Below, one piece after another: positions 14,833 through 23,477 of a DNA stretch of 30,194 nt (the first letter of the stretch is position 1; each line of letters opens with the position of its first letter). The DNA is from SKVJ01 sp964578745 (GTDB lineage Bacteria; Chloroflexota; Dehalococcoidia; GIF9; AB-539-J10), in NCBI GenBank assembly GCA_964578745.1, contig CAZODZ010000010.1, positions 1 through 30,194 of the forward strand, read 5' to 3'. The position numbers were made by a program, and so were the translations under genes. The notes under the pieces are model-generated. The model made no database searches. It saw only the letters and a list, made by a program, of their open reading frames with translations, and was not told where the DNA came from.

Positions 14833-15153
14833 TCATGTGCCCGGTTGTGGCATGGGATGTCCCACCAGGATGCCGGCAACCTCAGCAGCCAGTCGCGGGT
14901 TCAGGGGTTGTCCAGTAGTATCAAGGATATCTACCTCGAAGCCAGGCAGGTCGGGCAACTCCTTGAGGGAATCCTCATTGATGAGCACTTCACCCAGCGA
15001 CAGACGGCTCTGTACATGAGCTGTCGCAGCAGCAAGTGTCGGCACGTCCTCTTCGACATCCGGCACACCCCGCAGGACGTACGTGGCTCCGTCGCTGCCC
15101 CGTACGATACCTGGACTGAGTACCTGTTCGATGTTTATTCTCCTCGTCTGCAT
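14833..15153 (-). CDS. Hypothetical protein
   Basis: This 106-residue protein was not recognised. The core reads VLSPGIVRGSDGATYVLRGV, then an acidic linker, HVQSRLSLGEVLINEDSLKEL and a tail ending GHPMPQPGT; no membrane segment or metal motif is seen. ATG 15153 lies 6 nt after AGGAG. A plausible promoter, TTGCGA with TACAAT, is present at 15184-15212, which supports a real gene. It is convergent with the two helical-protein genes and borders the gene-poor stretch on its left. Confidence 0.65.
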   Translation of the reverse strand: MQTRRINIEQVLSPGIVRGSDGATYVLRGVPDVEEDVPTLAAATAHVQSRLSLGEVLINEDSLKELPDLPGFEVDILDTTGQPLNPRLAAEVAGILVGHPMPQPGT

Positions 15154-15183
15154 CATTCTCTCCTGAGCTTCTTGCGCAACTGG

Positions 15184-15212
15184 ATTGTACGCACTGCGCA
15201 GACGACTCGCAA
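15184..15212 (-). promoter_or_regulatory. Promoter of the 106-residue hypothetical gene
   Basis: On the minus strand, TTGCGA (plus 15207-15212), a 17-bp spacer and TACAAT (plus 15184-15189) precede the start codon by about 30 bp. Confidence 0.5.
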
Positions 15213-16394
15213 ATCGACAGGTGACCACCGCCAGGGACACTTGTGCAGGTATTACAGAAGCGATCCGGCCTGTCCACATCGTTCACCTTCGGCCTGACTT
15301 GAATCGCCTGATGCCGGATAGACAGAACCAGATCAAGCGCCACCGGCTACGTCAAGCCTGCTAACCGCTGGTATGACAACAGAGACATGCGAAGAAGTGC
15401 GACAGGAACGACGCAAGCGACAATTCGCCTCCCAACGTCCCATGTCGACCGCACAGTGATATGACATAATATTGCGTCCTGCAGTAGGGTAGTGATGTGA
15501 CACGCCGTGCCCCGAATTGCTCGAATTGATTGCCTATCCCTCAGCCAAACGAGTCAGCGTGGTTTTGGCTGCGGCTGCACCATAGATCTCTGGTCGATGG
15601 GACCACAAATGAGCCAGCCGGGTATTCCGCCGGTACCACAAAGTTCGCACATGAGACCACCACAGACACCGGCTGCCGCAAGAACCTGCGGCGTTTCGCT
15701 CTCGCTAAGTCAGTGCCGTCACCTGCACCTATGGGAATCCGCTGCGCAGGCCAGACCGCGGCGGGCGACTACGGCCTCCGTCAGCAATCCGTTCCAGAGT
15801 CTCCTCACACCAGGCGGTCGCCTTTCCGGCACAGGCTGTAACCATGCTGATAGGCATCGAACAGTAGAACCATGCACAAGCTACTGGGAAGCGGTAGGAA
15901 TCGAACCATCTCGATAAGAATCAGTCAAGACCGCTCATTATATAGGCAGGGCCGCATGGATAGCGCAGTTGCAGCTGAGAATAACATCGGCGGCCATAGG
16001 CACCACGCTAAGAAAAGCTCCAGGAAAACGGTCCAGGCATGGAATCGGTCATGTCCAGCCATTTCAGGGCCATTTTCGCGCGATTTTCAGGCACTGCCAT
16101 GAGCCAGGCGCTCCTCCAGAACAGTCCCACAGCCACACAAACAAGAGAGACACGCTTTGGGTGGTCCACATCCTTGATCAAGCAGATCAGAAGGAAGCAG
16201 CGACCTCAGACATTCTTCATGGCAGTCAATGTGGCCAGCAATGGGAGTGCTGGTTCAGACAGGACCAAGCCAGACTGCACATCCTGCCAGCCAGGTGGAG
16301 CCTTCGGCGAGGATCGTACGTGTGAGGTAGAGGCAGCAAACAATCTGGTTCGCTTGGCGGGCATGAGGCACTCATCCAGTTGCATTTCATATGA
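15213..16394. other. Gene-poor region, no convincing coding sequence
   Basis: Open frames here are short, mutually overlapping, lack ribosome sites and give serine/proline/threonine-rich or arginine-rich translations without family resemblance. The only recognisable items are a degenerate tRNA-like fragment near 15885-15937 and, just after the region, a dif-like palindrome. The stretch may be decayed former genes or a terminus-associated spacer. Confidence 0.6.
15885..15937 (-). pseudogene. Possible degenerate tRNA-Ser 3' half
   Basis: On the minus strand, GAGCGGTCTTGA resembles the 5' side of a tRNA-Ser(TGA) anticodon arm. GGTTCGATTCCTACC followed by CGCTTCC resembles a T arm and 3' acceptor strand. 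The T-stem and anticodon stem do not pair well, and no matching 5' acceptor (GGAAGCG) is found. It is not a functional tRNA; it may be a remnant or chance similarity. Confidence 0.3.
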
Positions 16395-16422
16395 ATTGAG
16401 TATAATATCTCTTATACTCAGT
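16395..16422. other. Candidate dif (Xer recombination) site
   Basis: The left arm ATTGAGTATAA (16395-16405), 6-bp centre TATCTC and right arm TTATACTCAGT (16412-16422) form the 11-6-11 architecture of bacterial dif sites, including the conserved TAA/TTA flanks of the centre. The arms are inverted copies at 10 of 11 positions. The site is 147 bp upstream of a complete Xer-type recombinase gene, as difSL is beside xerS in streptococci. TATAAT inside the left arm means a promoter/operator role is the main alternative. Confidence 0.55.
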
Positions 16423-16569
16423 CGACACAGCCGGACTCACATGATGCATACTTCAAAGGCTTCAGCGCCAGCCAGCTGCAGTACAACACCACCCCCCTGC
16501 TGGCGGCTTACACTGCCATCTGGATAACGGAAACTCTCGCGTGTTCGTTCTATCATATGGAGGAGATCG

Positions 16570-17511
16570 ATGCTTCCGCACATGGATGACTATTTGCTGC
16601 ACCTGCAGGCCGGGAACTATTCCAGCCGCACCATCTACAACTATGAGCGCGACCTCCGTGTGTTCGACAACTTTCTCACCGAGTCAAAAATGGACTTTCA
16701 TCGCCTGACCAAACGCGATATCACCTACTACAAGGCATATCTTGGCTCCATGGACCGTGAGACGGCCGCCGGCAGCCATGGCGGTGTGCAACGGCTTGAT
16801 GCACGGTCCATCAACCGGATGCTATCCGCGCTCAGGTCCTACCTCCGCTACCTCATTGACATGGACTTCGACTGTCCACTGGCGCCCGAGGCCGTCAAAC
16901 TGACCAAGGCGACTAGGACGCACCCACAGGTGGCAGAACTGGACGCACTCACGCTGCTGGTGGAGGCACCGAGCCAGTTCGAATCCGATGAACGCATCGC
17001 ACTCCGCAACAGGGCGATTCTCGAGGTGTTGTTCGCCACCGGCATGCGGATCTCTGAGGTCTGCACGCTGCAGCGCAGCCAGATCGACAGGTCGGGACGC
17101 ATCTTCATCACCGGCAAGGGCCGTAAACAGCGATTCGTGTACCTCACTGACCGGGCGAAATATCATCTCGCTCGTTACCTGGGCACACGCACAGATAACG
17201 CCCCTGCACTGTTCATCCCCTATGCCGGGCGGAAAGTCAACGACCCGAGGCGGTCTATCTCAACCAACTACGTACAGGACCGAATCAAGCGCTACCGGGA
17301 AAAGCTGCATATCAACGTGCCAACATCTGCACATTCCTTGCGGCACGGCTTCGCAACGTACCTTGCCGAGAGGGGCGCCAACCCAGCAGCCCTGCAGATA
17401 CTCCTCGGCCACGAATCACTCCACACGACCACAAGGTATGTGCACGCGTCAGACCGCTACGCTGAAGAGACACATCACAAATACCATCCCCGGTCACGCA
17501 TCGACAGCTAG
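16570..17511 (+). CDS. Xer-type tyrosine recombinase
   Basis: This 313-residue protein is a tyrosine recombinase of XerC/XerD-like size. The N-terminal SAM-like core-binding domain covers about residues 1-105 (NYSSRTIYNYERDLRVFDNFL). The catalytic domain has the full set: R160 in GMRISEV, K183 in the beta hairpin TGKGRKQR, H255 and R258 in HSLRHGFATYLAERG, H281 in LLGHESLHTT, and nucleophile Y290 in TTRYVHAS. GGAGGAG precedes ATG 16570, and ATG 16582 is an alternative. No phage or transposon genes are adjacent. A 28-bp dif-like palindrome lies immediately upstream, so chromosome-dimer resolution is more likely than element integration. Whether this is the only Xer protein of the genome is unknown. 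Confidence 0.9.
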   Translation: MLPHMDDYLLHLQAGNYSSRTIYNYERDLRVFDNFLTESKMDFHRLTKRDITYYKAYLGSMDRETAAGSHGGVQRLDARSINRMLSALRSYLRYLIDMDFDCPLAPEAVKLTKATRTHPQVAELDALTLLVEAPSQFESDERIALRNRAILEVLFATGMRISEVCTLQRSQIDRSGRIFITGKGRKQRFVYLTDRAKYHLARYLGTRTDNAPALFIPYAGRKVNDPRRSISTNYVQDRIKRYREKLHINVPTSAHSLRHGFATYLAERGANPAALQILLGHESLHTTTRYVHASDRYAEETHHKYHPRSRIDS

Positions 17512-17770
17512 GGCACATGCTATCGCCCCAGCTTATGTTTGTCGTCTTCGAGTTATGCGGTTGTAATCTCGGTTCCGGTATGGCTGGACGAGTGGTCGCC
17601 TTGAACCGTGAGTACAAAGGGCACGACTCCCGCGCTACGAGCGGTTTAGGCCGAGCGATGAATGTGTCACCCCCCAAATCGTCGGGAGCGCAACAGGCGC
17701 ACAGTGACGAGGCGGTCTGTGCTCACGGGGGTGCTGGCAGGCAAAAAGGCGAATGTTGCCCCCCAAGCAA

Positions 17771-17842
17771 TGGGCCCGGCAGGATTCGAACCTACGACCA
17801 ACCGGTTATGAGCCGGCCGCTCTGCCGCTGAGCTACGGGCCC
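17771..17842 (-). tRNA. tRNA-Met (anticodon CAT)
   Basis: The reverse complement folds with acceptor GGGCCCG/CGGGCCC and an A discriminator, without encoded CCA. The anticodon stem GCCGG/CCGGT has loop CTCATAA, and the T arm is GTAGG-TTCGAAT-CCTGC. The paired 1-72 position and the lack of the GGG/CCC anticodon-stem run argue against an initiator. It is elongator Met, or less probably Ile2 (lysidine-modified CAT). Confidence 0.94.
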
Positions 17843-17939
17843 TCGACAGGGACTCAATGGAGAGAAATCAACCAGGTTGTTATCTTACACCCGCTACGAA
17901 CAAACGCGCAAGAATGAAGCGAGGCGCGCAATTCTTATG

Positions 17940-19142
17940 TCATGTATGACACAGCGGGGTGTCAGCTTGCATCGTGCTCCACCCAAGAGTGAGAAAGCGT
18001 CGAAGCTCATGTAATGCGTAGTACGAACCCAGCGTCTCTACTCTGAACGGCCGGGACCTGTGGAGGGCAGTCGCTTCAGATGAGGCCGCAGGCAACACGA
18101 TAGCGATATGCACGTCCATCACAGGTGGATCTGAACCGGCTATGAGCTGACCACCTGTTCCCAGCCCAATATCAGCGTCAAACTGCCCAGCCGCCCTGCG
18201 TGCGAGAGCTGTTACTTCGGCCGGTGTTTGCAGTGAAGGGACGATCAATGAACCCCTGAAGAAGAGCTCAACATCAGTAGTTCCATTAAGCATTGCGGTC
18301 AGATAGCCACAGGTTATGGATTCTGCCAGCGCAAGAGTAAGCCCGCGTTCAACAAGCATAGCCCCCGTCACCTGCTCCTGGGTGTCATTATCAACTCCCC
18401 ACAGAGCATCACCAAGAAGTCTTCGTGCATCTGCCTCGACCGGCGCCATCAGGCGCATCGCCGAATCGTGGTCAACAGATTTGGCTGTGATACGCACATG
18501 AATGCCATCCTGTTTTGCGTACACGGCCACGCTGGGGTTCGCCGAGGGCGTCAGAGGATGCAGCAGCTCATCAACGCGCGACTCTGATATCGCAAACAGC
18601 TTCAATGTGCGGGACGCGATGACGAAGCCGGTGTGCTGGAGGGCAGGCTCGACCTCGTTCTCCCACATCGTATGTAGTTCCCCCGGTGGGCCAGGCATAG
18701 CGATGATGGTACGACCGTTCTTCTGCACCCACCATCCGGGTGCTGTGCCACGCACATTCCGGACAGCGCGTGCGGAAGGGATCAGAGATGCCTGCTTCAG
18801 GTTGTTCGCAGTCATCTCCATGCGACGCAGTGCGAAGAAATTGCGCAGGTCGTTGGCCAACTGCTCATCGACCACAGGTGTCTCTCCAAGGACGTCGGCA
18901 ATCGCCTCGCGAGTCACATCGTCATCGGTGGGACCGAGACCGCCTGTTGTAAGCACAAGCTCAGAGCGACTGATTGCTCTGCGCAACGTCTCCACCAGTC
19001 GCGGCATGTTGTCGCCCACAGTGGTACTGTAGAGCAAATCAATGCCAAGAGCCGACAGGCGTCGCGCTAGGTACTGCGTATTGCTGTCAGCGATGTCGCC
19101 GAGCAGGAGTTCTGTCCCTACGCAGACAATCTCTGCTCGCAT
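17940..19142 (-). CDS. cinA: CinA-like protein (COG1058 domain plus degenerate PncC domain)
   Basis: This 400-residue protein has an N-terminal molybdopterin-binding-like/ADP-ribose pyrophosphatase domain (about 1-170) with AEIVCVGTELLLGDIADSN, TTGGLGPTDDDVTREA and AMPGPPGE. A middle CinA segment follows (about 180-250). The C-terminal nicotinamide-nucleotide amidase domain (about 258-390) is divergent. The usual AESCTGG reads AESITCG (273-279), the following GG-V-AYSN block is missing or replaced, and the GxAGPGGG loop is replaced by GTGGQLIAG. The domain keeps Ser275 but looks degraded, so amidase activity is doubtful. It starts 44 nt after the activase gene on the same strand and is probably co-transcribed. 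Confidence 0.9.
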   Translation of the reverse strand: MRAEIVCVGTELLLGDIADSNTQYLARRLSALGIDLLYSTTVGDNMPRLVETLRRAISRSELVLTTGGLGPTDDDVTREAIADVLGETPVVDEQLANDLRNFFALRRMEMTANNLKQASLIPSARAVRNVRGTAPGWWVQKNGRTIIAMPGPPGELHTMWENEVEPALQHTGFVIASRTLKLFAISESRVDELLHPLTPSANPSVAVYAKQDGIHVRITAKSVDHDSAMRLMAPVEADARRLLGDALWGVDNDTQEQVTGAMLVERGLTLALAESITCGYLTAMLNGTTDVELFFRGSLIVPSLQTPAEVTALARRAAGQFDADIGLGTGGQLIAGSDPPVMDVHIAIVLPAASSEATALHRSRPFRVETLGSYYALHELRRFLTLGWSTMQADTPLCHT

Positions 19143-19186
19143 AACTGTTCTCTCACCGCGGGGAGTGTCTCCGCCGAAACAGCGTG

Positions 19187-22100
19187 TCAGGACCGTCTCT
19201 CGCCCGCAACTACGAGCCCTGGCAGCTCATACGACTGAGCAGTATCGCCTGTCTGTTTACAGAACCGGATTATCTCGGCAAAGTTCTGTATCCGCGTAAG
19301 GTTGGCGGACTCAAGGATACCGTCATACGTGACGTTGATCCAAGGCTTCTTGTACATTGCACTGAGTTTCTCCGACATCGCCGCAACGATACCGCCCGGC
19401 ATGCATCCGTGCGGCATCACCGAGATTACACCAGCAAAGTGTGGGTTCTCCATCCACTCAACGCCGCTGCCGATGCTCAGTATGGCTTCACTGCCACACT
19501 TCGAAGAGAGCCATCTGCGCGAGTATTCAAGCACTTCACTGGTCGGCGGATCAGACTCGACAAACCCATCGCACTCGCGTTCAACATCCCGCTCCAACTT
19601 CTGCTGCAGTTTCTCGAGAATGAAGTTCACCACCAGTCTCCGCAGACTCTTATCACGGATGGCATCCTCGACATTACGCTGTGCGACATACTTCATCCAT
19701 TCGGCCATCGGTGACACGATGACTTCCAGACCTGCCTCTTCACAACGCCGCACAAGATCCTGGTTGGAGAAGTCATTCGATCTGAGGAATATCTCGCCAT
19801 TGATGCCCACAAGCGGCCGCCTCGGCAGCGACGGATCAATCAGCTCTTTGAAATCGTGCGACGCCTGATGTATCAGGCTGCGAACCGGCTTCCCCTTCCT
19901 GAGTCTGGCATTCATGCGGTCAATGTATTGTCTGAACAGGCGATCGGCACTTCCGGGTTCCTTCTCGTATGGACGTGAGCGCCACAGCATCTTCTGCAGC
20001 ACATCGGTGGCCACGCAACCATTCCAAGCAAGTTGCATGAACCGCATCAGGTCGCGGCGCGACCCTATGCGCATGTCGCGGTAGCCATTGTTGGACACAC
20101 TCGCGAACACGGGCAAGTCCAGACCGAGGTCCTGGAAGATGCGCAACTGTTCACCGGCGTAATGGCCGAGGCGGCAGGGACCATACGCGCCTGCCATAAA
20201 TGCCGCCAGTTTGTCAGCATCGTGACCGTTTTCGTAGTAGTACTGCAGGAAACTGCCGAGAGTCACTCGAAACGGCAGGCATTCGACCCCACTGGTCACC
20301 TTGTCAGCATACTGCAGCACGCGAGAGTCGGGTTCAGGCAGAACCACGCACTTCACACCGTACCCCTCCATCGCTGCCCCTATGACTTCCGCATGCGGAG
20401 ACATATACGGCAGGAGCAATGTCCGATCGGAGCGTGATAGCACGTCGATTCTGCGCGAGACTGCAGGAGGATCCACACGTACACTCCTCTGCCCTGAGCG
20501 TGCATAGCCGACTATAGTGTCGACAAACGCCTCAATTCTGGTGACGATGCCCGCCTCCGCAGCGTGCTCATCAATCTCAAGCTGACCGAGGGGCTTTCCC
20601 CCCATTATGTCCTGGACAATACGAAGCATGAACGAGTTTGGGCCACAGCCGAAATTGGTCAGTGCAAGGCCATACAGTTGCGGGTCTTCTGCGACCAGCT
20701 TTGCAGCAGCAATGAACTTGCCCTCGTAATACCAGTACGGCCGGTCCTGGTATTCCTTTGGGTTGACCGACTGCAGCGGCAGATAGTCAAGTGGTATCGG
20801 GACCACACCAAGTTGTGCCAGTTTTTCGGCAATACCGAGGTTAGCACCGGAATCCTGAGACATGTAAGAACGTGCAAACAGCACTACACCGAGCTTTCCC
20901 GTCTCATGGATATGGGCAAGCAGCTCACTGCCCTTCTCTGCCTGTTGGGCTGCGAAGCGCTCCATCGCCGCAAGCCCGGCTCTGGCAGCTGCTTGCCCCT
21001 GTTGCTTCGTGTACCCCATCTTCACAGCGACAGCGGCAAGATTATCAATCACATCGTCGTCGCCTCGGCTGAAATCCAGAGTCGGGACGAGAAGACGGTC
21101 TCCAAGCCCCACGGTCTGGCGGATGATATAGGGCGATGCCTGTACTAGTGGACAGGCATATTTCTGGTTCTCCTGCCCTTCCATACGGCCGAGACGAATA
21201 GCCGACGGGTAGAGAACATAGTCAGTCTCGTGCAGCTGTGCGGCATGGCCGTGCAGTATCTTTACAGGGAAGCAACTGTCGGTGTAGGCAAGCTCTGTCG
21301 CAGTCGCGATTATGTCACCCGTTGATCTGCCCGTTACAACGGGCCGCGCCCCGAGTGCGTTCACAAACTCGATGAGGAGTGGCGCAAAATCGTATACGAG
21401 AAGCGCCCTGGGAATGCCGACACGCGGCCCGTCTCTATCGCCCGTATCAGCTGCACCAGCGAACAATAACTCGTCGCGCTCATCGAACGCCGTACGCTGA
21501 CGTTCGTGACCCACCGTCGCATCATACCGGTCGCATCGACTTCCATAGAATGTCGGAGGCTCACCAGGCACCTGCATCCGCGTGATAGTGCAGTTGTTGT
21601 CGCAGCCCTTGCAGGTGAAGGTGGACAGTGCCACATCGGCACGAATAACGGCCTCGAAACCCTTGAATCGAGTGGGGCGGCCAGCCATATCCTCGGCGGC
21701 GAGGAGTGCCACTCCAATCGCGCCGGAGATCTCCTTGTGCTCCGGCACCATCAACTCCCTGTCAGGCAATTCGCGTTTGAATGCCGAAACAACAGCCTGG
21801 TTGTAGAATACAGCACCGGTAAGAATGATCCGCTTGCCGAGCCGACGGTTCTCCACCACCTTCGACAGATAGTTCTTGGCAATCCCTATGGCAAGGCTAG
21901 CCGTTATGACCTCAAGCGGGACTTCTTCCTGCTGGGCACGGGCTACAGACTGGGCCATGAACGAAGCGCAGCGTGTTCCAAGGTCGATAGTATACGGCGC
22001 ATTGAAGGCAAATCTGGCAAATTCTCCATCTGTGACCTGCACGCCGAGCATCTCCGCCAGCTCATCGATGAAGCTGCCTGTGCCAGCCGCACATGCCTTG

Positions 22101-23458
22101 TTCATCTGGTAATCAACAACGACTCCATTCCTCTTGATAACAAGTTTGGAGTCCTGGCCGCCGATTTCAATTATGTCAGCTTCAGGGTCGAGCATGGCTG
22201 CAGCCCGCGTCTGCGCCGTAATCTCATTCTTGATGAGGTCAGCACCAACCAGAGTACCCACCAGATAGCGCCCCGAGCCCGTAATGCCAACTCCCCGAAT
22301 GGTGACTTTGTCAGCGCCCTTTTTCAGGAGGTGCGCAAATAACTGTTTGACCGCATCGACAGGCCTGCCAGCCGTCATGAGGTAGTGCTTGGTGAGAACC
22401 TTACCCTTATCATCAACGATCGCTGCCTTCGTACTTGTAGAACCGATATCGATGCCTAGATACCCCTCACACGGCTCTGACACGACCGGTTGCGCCACGA
22501 CAGCACTGGTGTTCACCACTTCGAGCGGCGGCATTCTGTAGTACTGCCGAACCTCGTCGCGAGCATCAAGGATAATGCTATTCGAGCGCTTCCCAATCGT
22601 GAGTATCGCCGCCCCCCGGGCCTGCATATACAGGTAGTCCTCGGGAACTGTGATCGCAGTTGCAGTCCCATTCCTCGTCGAGACAACTTCCTGAAGCGCC
22701 CTGGCGATAGCAGCGTTGGCCGCAACGCCGCCAACGAAATACACCGGTGTGGCAAAGGGGCCCTTCTTAAACGAACCCACCATCCGCGCGACGCTTTCGC
22801 ACAGCGCATAGAGCATGGGTTCGACAGTCACGCCTTTCTGCTGCAGGTGAATCAGGTCAGTCTTAGCGAATACGCTGCAGCGTGCAGCAATGCGAGGAGC
22901 CGTACCCTCGAACTGCAATGCCAGCCGGGCAAAGTCCTCTATGCTGATGCCGAGTCGGTATGCTTGCTGCTCCAGGAACCTGCCTGTACCTGCGGCACAG
23001 AGCGGGTTTGACTCTACCTTCCATGGACGCCGCAGCCCATCTTCCAGCTCGATGATGAGTGATGACTGCCCACCGATCTGAATGATGGTACGTGCAGCGG
23101 GATGTGTATGCAGAACACCGGAGGCAATCGCAAGCGAACTGCTGAATGACGCCCACCCCATTTCCGGTGGAATGGCCGAGCTTCCGGAGCCCGAAACACC
23201 AGCTGCGATGATCTGCTCAGCTGGAATCTCTGATATCAGCCTTGATACCAGGGCGCTCACGGCCGCCCTCGGACCAGTGCTGATTCTCTCTACGTCCTGT
23301 CGGACGGGGCTTCCAGTCTCATCAATCAGACAGAGCTTGACGCTTACCGACCCAATATCAACGCCAAGGTAATACGCCATCTCCCCGGACGACGATTGTA
23401 ACACAACACTCTGCCCCCCGGTCTCAGTCGCAGCAGAATACTCTTCGATGCTCTTCAT
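19187..23458 (-). CDS. Giant double BadF/HgdC-type acyl-CoA dehydratase activase with DUF2229 and dehydratase-like domains
   Basis: About 1,423 residues. Two ASKHA ATPase/activase domains follow one another: about 30-295 (YYLGVDIGSVSVKL, C154 in CAAGTGRFLE, C194) and about 332-600 (YLGIDIGSTSTKA, GGQDSK, C456 in CAAGTGSFIDE, C497 in GTRCASFMAQ). Each keeps the two cysteines that bind the bridging [4Fe-4S] cluster. A CKGCDNNC motif lies near 616-623. DUF2229 starts near 680 (RVGIPRALLVYDF). A C-terminal region resembling 2-hydroxyacyl-CoA dehydratase/double-cubane proteins has cysteines in GVECLPF, GAYGPCRLG and PHGCMPGG. The family couples ATP hydrolysis to low-potential electron transfer; the acceptor of this form is unknown. 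ATG 23458 follows GGGGA; an in-frame GTG at 23473 lacks a ribosome site. The C45-type gene ends 19 nt upstream. Confidence 0.93.
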   Translation of the reverse strand: MKSIEEYSAATETGGQSVVLQSSSGEMAYYLGVDIGSVSVKLCLIDETGSPVRQDVERISTGPRAAVSALVSRLISEIPAEQIIAAGVSGSGSSAIPPEMGWASFSSSLAIASGVLHTHPAARTIIQIGGQSSLIIELEDGLRRPWKVESNPLCAAGTGRFLEQQAYRLGISIEDFARLALQFEGTAPRIAARCSVFAKTDLIHLQQKGVTVEPMLYALCESVARMVGSFKKGPFATPVYFVGGVAANAAIARALQEVVSTRNGTATAITVPEDYLYMQARGAAILTIGKRSNSIILDARDEVRQYYRMPPLEVVNTSAVVAQPVVSEPCEGYLGIDIGSTSTKAAIVDDKGKVLTKHYLMTAGRPVDAVKQLFAHLLKKGADKVTIRGVGITGSGRYLVGTLVGADLIKNEITAQTRAAAMLDPEADIIEIGGQDSKLVIKRNGVVVDYQMNKACAAGTGSFIDELAEMLGVQVTDGEFARFAFNAPYTIDLGTRCASFMAQSVARAQQEEVPLEVITASLAIGIAKNYLSKVVENRRLGKRIILTGAVFYNQAVVSAFKRELPDRELMVPEHKEISGAIGVALLAAEDMAGRPTRFKGFEAVIRADVALSTFTCKGCDNNCTITRMQVPGEPPTFYGSRCDRYDATVGHERQRTAFDERDELLFAGAADTGDRDGPRVGIPRALLVYDFAPLLIEFVNALGARPVVTGRSTGDIIATATELAYTDSCFPVKILHGHAAQLHETDYVLYPSAIRLGRMEGQENQKYACPLVQASPYIIRQTVGLGDRLLVPTLDFSRGDDDVIDNLAAVAVKMGYTKQQGQAAARAGLAAMERFAAQQAEKGSELLAHIHETGKLGVVLFARSYMSQDSGANLGIAEKLAQLGVVPIPLDYLPLQSVNPKEYQDRPYWYYEGKFIAAAKLVAEDPQLYGLALTNFGCGPNSFMLRIVQDIMGGKPLGQLEIDEHAAEAGIVTRIEAFVDTIVGYARSGQRSVRVDPPAVSRRIDVLSRSDRTLLLPYMSPHAEVIGAAMEGYGVKCVVLPEPDSRVLQYADKVTSGVECLPFRVTLGSFLQYYYENGHDADKLAAFMAGAYGPCRLGHYAGEQLRIFQDLGLDLPVFASVSNNGYRDMRIGSRRDLMRFMQLAWNGCVATDVLQKMLWRSRPYEKEPGSADRLFRQYIDRMNARLRKGKPVRSLIHQASHDFKELIDPSLPRRPLVGINGEIFLRSNDFSNQDLVRRCEEAGLEVIVSPMAEWMKYVAQRNVEDAIRDKSLRRLVVNFILEKLQQKLERDVERECDGFVESDPPTSEVLEYSRRWLSSKCGSEAILSIGSGVEWMENPHFAGVISVMPHGCMPGGIVAAMSEKLSAMYKKPWINVTYDGILESANLTRIQNFAEIIRFCKQTGDTAQSYELPGLVVAGERRS

Positions 23459-23477
23459 GTTCAGTCCCCACACGTAT

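Noticed and set aside
15507..15917. A 136-codon open frame, with another overlapping frame at 15530-15841, in the gene-poor stretch
   Set aside because: Neither has a ribosome site, the compositions are Ser/Pro/Arg/Thr-rich, the two frames overlap, and no family motif is visible. The end of the first frame lies over the tRNA-like fragment.
16380..16406. TTGCAT and TATAAT upstream of the recombinase as a simple promoter explaining the palindrome
   Set aside because: The spacer is only 15 bp and does not explain the extended 11-6-11 symmetry, although a combined promoter role cannot be excluded.
16039..16527. A 162-codon open frame just upstream of the recombinase
   Set aside because: It runs through the dif-like palindrome, has no ribosome site and shows no recognisable domain.
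16570..17511. Recombinase as a phage or genomic-island integrase
   Set aside because: No phage, plasmid or transposon genes lie nearby. Its flanking tRNA-Met is intact, and no direct repeat of the tRNA 3' end was noticed in the window. XerC/D-like size and the dif-like site fit better.
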